Part shown: positions 1 to 7,370 of the stretch, piece after piece
Layout: each line of letters begins with the position of its first letter
Position numbering within the stretch: the first letter of the stretch is position 1
Source of the DNA: an uncultured bacterium
Lineage (GTDB): Bacteria; Actinomycetota; Actinomycetes; S36-B12
Length of the DNA: 13,489 nucleotides
Direction of reading: 5' to 3'
Assembly: GCA_903940375.1 (NCBI GenBank)
Contig: CAJAKT010000324.1
Coordinates: 1-13,489 of the forward strand
Notes under the pieces: model-generated
The model's input: only the letters and a program-made list of their open reading frames with translations
The model's database searches: none
What the model was told of the DNA's origin: nothing
Made by a program: the position numbers and the translations under genes

Positions 1-15
1 CTCGTCGACTCGACT

Positions 16-1518
16 TCACGTGGCTCTCCCTGAAGTGATGAAGGCGGCATTCATGATCTGTTCCTCCGTCGCGCTTTCGCCGTCTAGTTCGGCGACCACA
101 CGACCCTCATGCATGACAATCACGCGGTGTGCCAGTCCGAGCACTTCCTCTGTCTCCGAGGAGACCATGAGGATCCCCATACCTCGCTCCGCGAGTGAGA
201 CGAGCAGGTCGTAGATCGCGCGCTTTGCAGCCACATCGACCCCGCGCGTTGGCTCGTCCGCGAGAAGCAGGACGGGATCCTCTACCAGAGCCCGTGCAAA
301 GAGAACCTTCTGCTGATTGCCCCCAGAGAGGGATGTGATCGGTGTCGTGACCTTCTCGGTCCTGACGCCGACGGCCTCGACCGAAGTGGCTGCCTGGCCG
401 AGGGCCGCACCCTGGGATACGAATCCGAATGACCCGAACCTGCGCAGGTGGGGCATGGTGATGTTCGACTCGACCGACATGTTAAGGAAGAGACCCTGTT
501 CCTTGCGTGACTCCGGCACGAATGCCAGACCACTGCGCAGAGCCTGCGATGGACTTCGAGGCGCGAAGACTTGGCCCGACAGCGTCATGGATCCCGAGTC
601 GACCGATGCGTCTCCGAAAACGGCGTGCAAGACCTCACTGCGGCCGGACCCCACGAGCCCTGTGATCACTACTATCTCGCCTTCACGGACCATGAGATCC
701 ACGTCCGAGAAGGCCGATTCACGCGAGAGGCCTTGAATGGTGAGCAACTCCTTCGCATCGAGTGCAGGTGGTCGCCGAGTGGGGAAGTTCGCGGTGAAGG
801 AACGGCCTGTCATGCCTTCGATGAGCGATTCCTCCGTCTCGCTGGCGACGGGCGAGGTCCGAACGATCTCACCGTCGCGCATCACGGTGACAATGTCGGC
901 GATGTCTAGGACCTCACCGAGGAAGTGCGACACGAAGATGATGGTGCGGCCCGACTCGGCTAGCCGGCGGATCAGCGACTTCAGCGCGGCGGTCTCGTCC
1001 CCCGTGAGTCGCGCGGTCGGCTCATCCATAACGATCACCCCGGCGTCTCGCGCAACCGCACGAAGGATCTCGACCTTTTGGCGGTCGCCGATCGGGAGGT
1101 CGCCGACCGACGCGCGAGGGTTGACACCGATCCCTGTCTCCTCGACCAGTGCGGCGAATCGCCTGTCGAGCTCCTTCCCGCGAACGAACGGACCGGAATG
1201 ATCCTCGATCCCGAGATAGACGTTCTCGACCACGGATCGCGCCGGTACCAGCGACAGCTCTTGGGCCATCATCGTCACGCCGGCTTCAAGTGCCTGGCGG
1301 GGCGAGCTGAGATGAACAGCCCGCCCCGCCAGCATGTACTCGCCGCTGTCTGGCTGAACAACGCCAGCGATCACCTTGCCGAGCGTGGACTTCCCGGCAC
1401 CGTTCTCACCCACCAGGGCGTGAACGGTGCCGCGCTCGACGGTCAGGTCTACGCCGGCCAGGGCCTGCGTTCCGCCGAAGCGCTTGGAGATGCCGGTCAG
1501 CTCGACACATGCGGCCAT
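16..1518 (-). CDS. Sugar-type (CUT2) ABC transporter ATP-binding protein, two fused ATPase domains
   Basis: Energises import of the ligand captured by the adjacent lipoprotein, at the inner face of the membrane. The 500-residue protein has the length and layout of RbsA/MglA/XylG proteins. Domain 1 has Walker A GENGAGKST (37-45), a degenerate signature LPIGDRQ (141-147), Walker B VIVMDEP (161-167) and an H-loop His198. Domain 2 has a degenerate Walker A GLVGSGRSE (287-295), a canonical signature LSGGNQQ (397-403), Walker B LLLADEP (417-423) and SSE in place of the H-loop. Such asymmetry between the halves is normal for this family. The ATG at 1518 was chosen over a 63-codon upstream extension because AAGG (1525-1528) lies 6 nt upstream and the family begins with this VELTGISKRFGG region; the extension would overlap the binding-protein gene. 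The gap to that gene is 8 bp, so the two are co-transcribed. No permease is visible; it should follow beyond base 1. The family is certain; the substrate is not. Confidence 0.95.
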   Translation of the reverse strand: MAACVELTGISKRFGGTQALAGVDLTVERGTVHALVGENGAGKSTLGKVIAGVVQPDSGEYMLAGRAVHLSSPRQALEAGVTMMAQELSLVPARSVVENVYLGIEDHSGPFVRGKELDRRFAALVEETGIGVNPRASVGDLPIGDRQKVEILRAVARDAGVIVMDEPTARLTGDETAALKSLIRRLAESGRTIIFVSHFLGEVLDIADIVTVMRDGEIVRTSPVASETEESLIEGMTGRSFTANFPTRRPPALDAKELLTIQGLSRESAFSDVDLMVREGEIVVITGLVGSGRSEVLHAVFGDASVDSGSMTLSGQVFAPRSPSQALRSGLAFVPESRKEQGLFLNMSVESNITMPHLRRFGSFGFVSQGAALGQAATSVEAVGVRTEKVTTPITSLSGGNQQKVLFARALVEDPVLLLADEPTRGVDVAAKRAIYDLLVSLAERGMGILMVSSETEEVLGLAHRVIVMHEGRVVAELDGESATEEQIMNAAFITSGRAT

Positions 1519-1526
1519 GTGCTGCC

Positions 1527-2615
1527 TTAGCCTGCCCACTCGGCTGTGTAGTCGCCCACGTTGGCCGACGTGATCTTGCCGCCGTTCGGGAAGTCGATCA
1601 AGGGGTTCACGCCACCGGTGACCGTGCCATCCTTCAGTGCCGCGATCATCGCGGCCATGGCGAGCTGACCCTCGGTGGCCGGGGCCCCGAAGACGTCGCC
1701 GAACCACTTGCCCGCAGTGACCGAATCGAGCGCGGCCTGCGAGCCACCGAAGCCGACGAGCTTGATCTTGTCGATCGAGCCGGCGTCTTCAACGGCCAGT
1801 TGGGCACCCTGCATCGCCTGATCGGGACCCGTGATCACGTTGATCTCCGGATTCTTCTGCAGCATGTCCTGCGTGCCCTTCATGGCGACGTCGGGGCCGA
1901 GGTACTGGCTCTCGCCCTCCGCGACCACCTTGATATTCGCGCTTCCCTTGGTCGCCTCATCGAAGCCGATGCGGATGGCGGTATCGAGGGGGGTTCCCTT
2001 GATACCGAAGAAGTACCCGACATTGCACGGATCCAGGTCGGCGCATGCCTCGACGGTCAGTTCGCCGAGAAGAGTGCCGCTGGCCGTCGGCGGGACGAGA
2101 ACCGAAGCAGATGCGCCCTCGAACTGCGGATCGGACGTGTCGAGCTTGTCGCCCACGATCTGATTGAGCATGACAACCTTCAGGCCGGCGTCAAGCGCCT
2201 GCTGAAGATCGGGGATGAGTGCTGCCCCATCGAGTCCGGCAATGATGATGCCCTTGTAGTCACCGGCCGCGATCACGTCCTGAATCTGCTTGGCCTGCTC
2301 GCCGGGCTTGAACTGCCCGTCGAACTCGGTGAGCTCGATGCCCTCGGGCGCCGCCACCGCCTGCATCGCCGCGAGAGACGACTGCAGCCACGTGTTGGCG
2401 GAACTCGCGGTCAGGTAGGCCACCTTGCCACCGACCGGTGCTGCGACGTCCGCCGCGGCCGAGGACGCCGGCGCTGAACTAGCTGCGGGCGCGGAGCTTG
2501 CGTCTTGACTGGAGGACTCGCTGCTGCTGGACGATCCGCCACAGGCGGTCAGGGCCAGTGCGGCTGCCCCCACCGTCGCGACCAGAGCGGCGTGCGTCGC
2601 CTTAAGTCGTGCCAT
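1527..2615 (-). CDS. Substrate-binding lipoprotein of a CUT2-type ABC transporter (Peripla_BP_4-like)
   Basis: Extracytoplasmic solute receptor for the importer whose ATPase follows 8 bp downstream. The 362-residue protein has a signal peptide with hydrophobic core (about 8-22) and lipobox LTAC with lipidated Cys25. A Ser/Ala-rich linker (28-58) is followed by a type I periplasmic-binding fold: strand KVAYLTASSANTW (64-76), GIIIAGLDG (122-130), GPDQAMQGA (263-271) and KLVGFGGSQ (285-293). In ribose-binding relatives the last motif usually reads GFDG and its Asp contacts sugar hydroxyls; here it is GFGG, so a non-sugar ligand is plausible. Cys191 and Cys197 could form a disulfide outside the cell. 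GGAAGGAA (2621-2628) supports the ATG at 2615. The 127 bp upstream carries repeats that could be operators. The context of amino-acid/hydantoin catabolic genes suggests a nitrogenous ligand, which is inference. Confidence 0.92.
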   Translation of the reverse strand: MARLKATHAALVATVGAAALALTACGGSSSSSESSSQDASSAPAASSAPASSAAADVAAPVGGKVAYLTASSANTWLQSSLAAMQAVAAPEGIELTEFDGQFKPGEQAKQIQDVIAAGDYKGIIIAGLDGAALIPDLQQALDAGLKVVMLNQIVGDKLDTSDPQFEGASASVLVPPTASGTLLGELTVEACADLDPCNVGYFFGIKGTPLDTAIRIGFDEATKGSANIKVVAEGESQYLGPDVAMKGTQDMLQKNPEINVITGPDQAMQGAQLAVEDAGSIDKIKLVGFGGSQAALDSVTAGKWFGDVFGAPATEGQLAMAAMIAALKDGTVTGGVNPLIDFPNGGKITSANVGDYTAEWAG

Positions 2616-2742
2616 GGGTCTTCCTTCCTATCGGGCGGCTCGTGCCAGCCTGTTGCTGCGCTACGTTAGGGCCGACGCCGACAAGCAGAAATGGGCTGTT
2701 TGCCCATTCACTAGGCACATCCTAGGCAAATTGCCACAACCA
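2616..2742 (-). promoter_or_regulatory. Regulatory region upstream of the binding-protein gene
   Basis: This 127 bp gap separates the PucR-family gene from the transporter genes and probably gives the transporter its own promoter. Seen here: CTAGGCA twice (2711-2717 and 2722-2728) with 11 bp periodicity, so the copies face the same side of the helix; the pseudo-palindrome GGCAA-A-TTGCC (2725-2735); and the inverted repeat TGGGC-N5-GCCCA (2692-2706). On the minus strand TAACGT (2663-2668) fits the actinobacterial TAnnnT -10 pattern, but no convincing -35 precedes it. The repeats sit 24-72 bp upstream of that -10, which would suit an activator such as the neighbouring PucR protein. The binding role is inferred. 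Confidence 0.4.
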
Positions 2743-4389
2743 CTAATCGCGGCTGAGCCGCTCGTCCCCGCCATCCTTGAGTTTCGCGACGCGGCAGGCC
2801 AACTGCACTGCCAGGCGCTCCTCCGGATCGTCCAGGTCGACCGTGAGCAGCGTCCGGAGCCGCTCCACACGGTTGATGACCGTGTTTCGGTGGACACCCA
2901 GCGACGCGGCGGTGAGGGTGGCCGACGATTCGAAGTCCAAGTACGTCTCTAGCGTCGTCAGCAGCTGCCCGTCAGCGTCGTTGTCGACGACGGGTGCCAG
3001 AAGGGAGCTCGCGAACGCCGCGAATGACTCCGACGCATACCAGCCCAGCAGGATGCGTCGCACGCCGAGAGCGTCGATGTGCTGGATGCCGAACCGACCG
3101 CCGCCGGCCTGCGCCACGACCGATGCCTCCTTCGCCTCGCTCAGGCTCGCCTGCAGGCCGTTCAGCCCGTGATACGTGCGCCCGAGTCCCGCGTGGATGT
3201 TTAGTCGCGGTGCCCGTTCAACGACCATCTCTACCGCGTGCTGGAGCCGGGCACTCAGAGAGCTCAGCCGCTCCGGCGTCGGCTCTTTGGACTCCGTCAG
3301 CCAGAAGGTCCATCCGTCGGGCCGTTCGACGAGGGGGCCGCGAAGGCCGGACTCGACAAGGTGCCTGTTGAGCTCCTCCGTGAGCATGAGGACGCGGAGC
3401 GGGTCCGCTTCCCCCGACACCTGGAGGATGATCCCGGTGCACCAGCCGTCGACATGCCAGCCCAGGGTGGCAAGCTGCCGGCGCAAAGGTGCTTCCGCAC
3501 GCTCGGCCGTATCGAGGATCGCGCTCAGCACCCCCAGCCGGAAGCGCGCGTCACGTTCGCGTTGCAGTCGGTTCTGCACCATCCGCGAGGACACGTACCA
3601 GCCGGACATCAGGAGGAGATCGGAGGCCAGAGATCGTTCTGCCGCCGTCGGGGTGTCCAGGCGCACCGACAGCCAGTACGAGACGGGTTCGTTGGGAGCC
3701 AGTGTGAGGGGGCGAGTGACGATCACATCGTCGCCCTCGAATACGTCGATCGGGACCTGCCGGACTTCCTCCCAGTCCTGAGGGACCCCGGCAGGATCGC
3801 CGAGGATGGTGCTGCCGTCAGGGCCGGCGAGTGCGAGCGGACCGGGAAAACATGCGGCAATCGTTTCGAAGACGCGGTCAAGTGACGCTGCGGTCCCTGC
3901 GGAATCTAGGCGCTCGAGCAAGAGCAGGAGCAGGTCGCTGCGCACGACGCTGGGCTGCTTGACGATCGCGCGAAGTCCTTCGGCAAGACGAAGGACTTCG
4001 CCCTCCGGCTCCAGGATCAATGGCAGCCGGAGCTTCTCGGAGAGTTTGAAGGCCGACAGCGGAACAAGGGTTCTCTGTGCGCAGAGCACGACGGCGCTGG
4101 CGCCCCCCTCGCTGGCCGCGCGGATCGCCATGTCTACCTGGTAGTTGTCGGACACCAGGGACCGTCCGTCGAATACGACAAGCGCGTCTACGGAGATCCG
4201 ATCCGCCTTGACGCGCGAATCGAGACTCAAGGCAATGACGTCGCCGACACGTCGGTCGAGACCGGCATCACCCGCAAGGACGACGGCCGATTGGCTCCAG
4301 GGGTGCGTTCCCAAGAGCTGCCTGACCGTGACCGCGGCCAGTTCTTCCTTGCGACGCGATGCGCTGAGTCTGGAGTCCCCAGCACTCAT
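2743..4389 (-). CDS. PucR-family transcriptional regulator
   Basis: Probable substrate-responsive regulator of this catabolic locus. The protein of about 548 residues has the usual three-part PucR layout: an N-terminal PucR ligand-sensing domain (about 20-143, including VRQLLGTHPW and a hydrophobic core ending LPLILEPEGEVLRLAE), a central CdaR/GGDEF-like region (about 290-425), and a C-terminal helix-turn-helix (about 478-538) with the hallmark LGVHRNTVINRVERL (497-511). Known members control purine, proline, GABA and other nitrogen-compound catabolism, often as activators. The start is uncertain: GTG at 4395 and ATG at 4389 are both in frame and neither has a clear Shine-Dalgarno sequence; the ATG is preferred. 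The gene follows the dipeptidase stop codon by 4-10 bp, so it is probably read as the last gene of the upstream operon, giving feedback control. Family call is secure; targets and effector are inferred. Confidence 0.93.
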   Translation of the reverse strand: MSAGDSRLSASRRKEELAAVTVRQLLGTHPWSQSAVVLAGDAGLDRRVGDVIALSLDSRVKADRISVDALVVFDGRSLVSDNYQVDMAIRAASEGGASAVVLCAQRTLVPLSAFKLSEKLRLPLILEPEGEVLRLAEGLRAIVKQPSVVRSDLLLLLLERLDSAGTAASLDRVFETIAACFPGPLALAGPDGSTILGDPAGVPQDWEEVRQVPIDVFEGDDVIVTRPLTLAPNEPVSYWLSVRLDTPTAAERSLASDLLLMSGWYVSSRMVQNRLQRERDARFRLGVLSAILDTAERAEAPLRRQLATLGWHVDGWCTGIILQVSGEADPLRVLMLTEELNRHLVESGLRGPLVERPDGWTFWLTESKEPTPERLSSLSARLQHAVEMVVERAPRLNIHAGLGRTYHGLNGLQASLSEAKEASVVAQAGGGRFGIQHIDALGVRRILLGWYASESFAAFASSLLAPVVDNDADGQLLTTLETYLDFESSATLTAASLGVHRNTVINRVERLRTLLTVDLDDPEERLAVQLACRVAKLKDGGDERLSRD

Positions 4390-4399
4390 GCTCACTTGG

Positions 4400-5410
4400 T
4401 CATGATGTCACTGGTGGAAGCAGTTCCGTCAGTCGACGCCTGAGCGTGCCCGATCCCACCCATGCCGCATCCTCCTCACCGAGCGAGGAAATGAGCATCT
4501 GCCCCAATGCGGCGAGATCACTCGGTCGCTGCACGTCATCGAGGAGGGGGATGGACGTGATGTCGATCAGTGCGCCACCGAGGATCGGGTCGACGATCGG
4601 CATCAGATCGGCCATGAAATCCAGACCGAGGCCGACGCGATCGGCTCCCAGAATGCCTATGGCGTGCTGGATGTGCCGCACCAGATCGACTGATGTTGCC
4701 TGATCGGCGAGGAAGGGTGCGAATGCGTTCACGGCCACGAATCCACCGTGGTTGGCAATTGCGCGGATCTGGTCGTCGGTCAGGTTTCGTGGGTGACTCT
4801 GGAGTGCGCGGCACGACGAATGGCTTGCGATGAACGGCCCGGTCGTGACGGACTCCACGTGCCAGAACCCGCTCTCGGACAAGTGGCTGACGTCAAGAAT
4901 GATTCCCAGTCGCGCCATCTCCTGAACGGCTTCGACCCCGAGACTGGTGAGTCGCCCGCCGGTGTCGCGTTCCCCAACTCCGTCGGCGAGCATGGTGCGC
5001 CGATTCCAGGTCATGGACACCATCCGCACGCCCGTTTGAAACATCGTGCGCAGGAGGGCGACATTGCTGCCAATGGACTCGGCACCTTCAAGCGCGAGGA
5101 CGATAGCGATGCGGCCGGATCCGATCGCCTGTTCGATGTCGGCGCCCGTCAGGCAGATGGAGACATCGCCCGGATGCTGCTCCGCAATCCTCCACGCCTC
5201 ATCCAGGAGCAGCAGCGTCCGGCGGAGTGCCGCCTCGCCGATGTACTGGTCCTCCACGTACACGGGAAGTACTTGCAGGACTACGCCACCGTCACGCAGC
5301 TGTGGCAGCCAGAAGTCGCCGAATGGGTCAGCGTGCCCTCGCTCACGCCGGTGCAGGCAGGGAATGAGCAGGTCGTTGTGGCAGTCCGCCATGGCCAAGG
5401 GCAGGTTCAT
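4400..5410 (-). CDS. Membrane (renal-type) dipeptidase-like metallohydrolase, peptidase family M19
   Basis: Amidohydrolase-fold hydrolase expected to cleave dipeptides or related amides with a binuclear zinc site; family members often accept D-residues at the second position. The 336-residue protein keeps the expected metal ligands in order: His11 and Asp13 in DCHND, Glu108 in ALEGAES, His176 in DVSHLS, His197 in ASHSS, plus Arg208 in HPRN and Asp264 in GLGLDF. There is no signal peptide, so it should act in the cytoplasm on imported substrate. The ATG at 5410 was preferred to a GTG one codon upstream because GGAGGA (5415-5420) is then 4 nt away instead of 1. The start overlaps the stop of the SnoaL-like gene (TGATG), indicating translational coupling. 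GLGLDFMAD departs from the common GSDFDG, so specificity may differ. The family is secure; a true dipeptide substrate is not. Confidence 0.9.
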   Translation of the reverse strand: MNLPLAMADCHNDLLIPCLHRRERGHADPFGDFWLPQLRDGGVVLQVLPVYVEDQYIGEAALRRTLLLLDEAWRIAEQHPGDVSICLTGADIEQAIGSGRIAIVLALEGAESIGSNVALLRTMFQTGVRMVSMTWNRRTMLADGVGERDTGGRLTSLGVEAVQEMARLGIILDVSHLSESGFWHVESVTTGPFIASHSSCRALQSHPRNLTDDQIRAIANHGGFVAVNAFAPFLADQATSVDLVRHIQHAIGILGADRVGLGLDFMADLMPIVDPILGGALIDITSIPLLDDVQRPSDLAALGQMLISSLGEEDAAWVGSGTLRRRLTELLPPVTS

Positions 5411-5808
5411 CACGTCCTCCGGCCAGGATGGGCCATCTCGAGCGCGCGCGCCAGCTCACCACTCTGCGCGAAGAGGAACGCCTCGCGGATACGTCCACCG
5501 CTCACGACGATGAAGGAGGCGCCTTCGACACTCAGGTCGACCGAGGGATCGTCAATGGATGAGCCCGTCATCTTCCAGCGGATGGCCGCCTCGTCTCCGT
5601 TTGGCACGATGCTCAGCACTTCGCGTCGATAGTCGGGGAAGAGCGCTACCAGCTGCTCCATTGCCCGCCGGTCCTCCTCGGCGCTGGACACTTCGCTCGC
5701 GCCATTCACCATCACGTGGATGTCGGAGGAGAGCAGGGCCGTCGTGGCATTCCAATCATGCGCGTTCTCGGCCCGGTTGTAGGCGCGATAGACCTCTGCT
5801 GCATCCAT
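5410..5808 (-). CDS. SnoaL-like / NTF2-fold small protein of unknown role
   Basis: A 132-residue cytoplasmic protein with the SnoaL/NTF2-like pattern. An N-terminal helix (MDAAEVYRAYNRAENAHDW) is followed by LSSDIHVMVNG, then FPDYRREVLSIVPNGDEAAIRWKMTGS (about 57-83), and closing strands FIVVSGGRIREAFLF (99-113). This fold forms a conical pocket used by isomerases, cyclases and dehydratases, but many members have no assigned reaction and none is assigned here. The start at 5808 is 5 bp after the HyuA stop, with AAGGGG about 8-13 nt upstream; longer upstream extensions in this frame would lie inside the HyuA gene and look unrelated to the fold. Its position between HyuA and the dipeptidase, with overlapping ends, indicates that it works on the same substrate or an intermediate. 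Possible roles are ring opening, isomerisation or dehydration. Confidence 0.85.
   Translation of the reverse strand: MDAAEVYRAYNRAENAHDWNATTALLSSDIHVMVNGASEVSSAEEDRRAMEQLVALFPDYRREVLSIVPNGDEAAIRWKMTGSSIDDPSVDLSVEGASFIVVSGGRIREAFLFAQSGELARALEMAHPGRRT
5415..5420 (-). promoter_or_regulatory. Ribosome binding site of the M19 dipeptidase gene
   Basis: GGAGGA on the minus strand, inside the end of the SnoaL-like gene. It lies 4 nt before the ATG at 5410 but only 1 nt before the GTG at 5413, which decides the start in favour of the ATG. Confidence 0.6.
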
Positions 5809-5813
5809 CTCCG

Positions 5814-7370
5814 CTACCCCTTCAATGGTCCAGCTGCCTTGACCTGGACACGGCAGCCTTGACCCGGCAGGTAGGTCATGGGCACCTCCGCCACCGAGGT
5901 GATGCGGACCTGATCGGGGTCGGCGCCGGCGCGCACGGCCGCGTCCACGGCCATCTGCTTGGCTTCGTCCAGGCACGCTTCCCGACCAAGCGACTCGTAC
6001 CGGTACACGCGGTCCACGGCGCCCGATGCCTCGGCTATGGCAGCGCCGAAGGCGTTGGCCACGGCATAGTTCGCGGGCCGAATCACTTCGGCGATACCGC
6101 TGACGTGGTTCGGGACCAGATGGGACCCACCCCCGACGGCGATCAGTGGCATCGAGGCACGGCTTGCCTTCATTCGATCGCACAGCACTGTGATCTGCTC
6201 GTCTACCCAAGCGAGGGCGGCGCTGACAGTGGATTCGGAGACTCCACCAGCCAGGGCTACGTCGCCGAATCCCGTCAGGCGTCCAGATCGGACCGCGATG
6301 TCGGACAGCGTCAGGGTGCTGCCGCCTCGCACCAGGGCTTCGGTAACGACCTTGTAGCCGACCGAGTCTGGTCCCACGGCCACGGATGCTCCGGATTCCG
6401 TGACGATCGTGCCGCCACCGAGGCCGATCGAGATGAGGTCCGGCATGCGGAAGTTCGTGCGCACACCGCCCACCTCTACGGCCGCTGCCGATTCACGGGG
6501 GAACCCATCGACCAGGATCCCGACGTCTGCCGATGTGCCACCGACGTCGATGACGAGGGCATCGGACAACCCGGCAAGTGCGCAGGCACCGCGCATGGAG
6601 TTGGTAGGACCTGATCCAACGGTGAGGATCGGAAGGCGCACGGCCTCATCGGCCGTCATCAGCGTTCCGTCGTTCTGGGTCAGGAACGATTCGACGTCGA
6701 GACCATGGCTGGCCAGGGCTGTCTGGAAACCCTCGACGACGCGGCGTGCGATGCCGAACAAGGAAGCGTTGAGAATCGTGGCGTTCTCTCGTTCAAGCAG
6801 GCCCAGTGAGCCGACCTGATGCGACAGCGAAACCGCAACGCTCCCGCCGGTCACCTCGTTGATGATCTCCGCGGCCCGCATCTCATGTTCGGTCGTTGCC
6901 GGAGCGAACGCCGACGCGATGGCTACTGCGCGAACACTGCCCATGCAGTCGAGGGCGAACGCGCGGACCCCATCCTCGTCGAGTGGGCTGATCTCTTGGC
7001 CGTCGTATTCAAAGCCACCGCGAAGGATGGCGGCCTTGCCAATGACGGCGTCATGGAGGTCCACCGGCCAGGCGAGTCCAGGGCGGATGGCCAGCGAGGA
7101 CGGGGCGGCGAGGCGCAAAATGCCGACGGCGTCCAGATCGCGGCGGCGGATGATCGCGTTTGCCGGATGTGTGGTTCCGAGCATCGCCTGCGCGATGTGA
7201 TTGCGGTCGACGTCGACGATCACCTGCTCGAGTGCCACTCGGATGCCATCGCTGGGGTCAGGAGTGGTGGCCGTCTTTGTGCTGGCCAAGACGTTCCCGT
7301 CATCGTCAACAACCACTGCGTCCGTGTTGGTACCGCCGACATCGATGCCGATCCGAAGCCGCGTGCTCAT
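5814..7370 (-). CDS. Hydantoinase/oxoprolinase family protein (HyuA-type ATPase-fold subunit, short form)
   Basis: Probable ATP-dependent ring-opening or amide-processing enzyme of the HyuA/5-oxoprolinase/acetone carboxylase alpha superfamily. The 518-residue protein has the N-terminal domain motif DVGGTNTDAVVVD (10-22), GTTHPANAIIRR (65-76), VGSLGLLERENATILNASL (186-204), TVGSGPTNSMRGA (250-262), a second ASKHA-type phosphate loop IDVGGTSADVG (274-284) and GLGGGT (316-321). Full-length HyuA proteins are usually nearer 650-700 residues; this is the shorter type that commonly travels with DUF917 proteins. The ATG at 7370 overlaps the DUF917 stop in ATGA and has GGAAGGAG (7378-7385) 7 nt upstream; a longer frame reaching 7457 lies inside the DUF917 gene. 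No HyuB partner is present in the window. Family call is strong; whether it truly opens a hydantoin ring is inferred. Confidence 0.92.
   Translation of the reverse strand: MSTRLRIGIDVGGTNTDAVVVDDDGNVLASTKTATTPDPSDGIRVALEQVIVDVDRNHIAQAMLGTTHPANAIIRRRDLDAVGILRLAAPSSLAIRPGLAWPVDLHDAVIGKAAILRGGFEYDGQEISPLDEDGVRAFALDCMGSVRAVAIASAFAPATTEHEMRAAEIINEVTGGSVAVSLSHQVGSLGLLERENATILNASLFGIARRVVEGFQTALASHGLDVESFLTQNDGTLMTADEAVRLPILTVGSGPTNSMRGACALAGLSDALVIDVGGTSADVGILVDGFPRESAAAVEVGGVRTNFRMPDLISIGLGGGTIVTESGASVAVGPDSVGYKVVTEALVRGGSTLTLSDIAVRSGRLTGFGDVALAGGVSESTVSAALAWVDEQITVLCDRMKASRASMPLIAVGGGSHLVPNHVSGIAEVIRPANYAVANAFGAAIAEASGAVDRVYRYESLGREACLDEAKQMAVDAAVRAGADPDQVRITSVAEVPMTYLPGQGCRVQVKAAGPLKG

Noticed and set aside
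1519..1707. N-terminal extension of the ABC ATPase
   Set aside because: It is Arg/His/Gly-rich, overlaps the 3' end of the binding-protein gene and lacks family similarity; the internal ATG at 1518 has a proper ribosome binding site.
1509..2477. 322-codon open frame on the plus strand opposite the binding protein
   Set aside because: Antisense to a lipoprotein gene with signal peptide and lipobox; composition is typical of a shadow frame.
5809..6210. Long upstream extension of the SnoaL-like frame
   Set aside because: Overlaps HyuA in another frame, is Arg/Gly-rich and lacks a domain; MDAAEV at 5808 matches the usual start of the fold.
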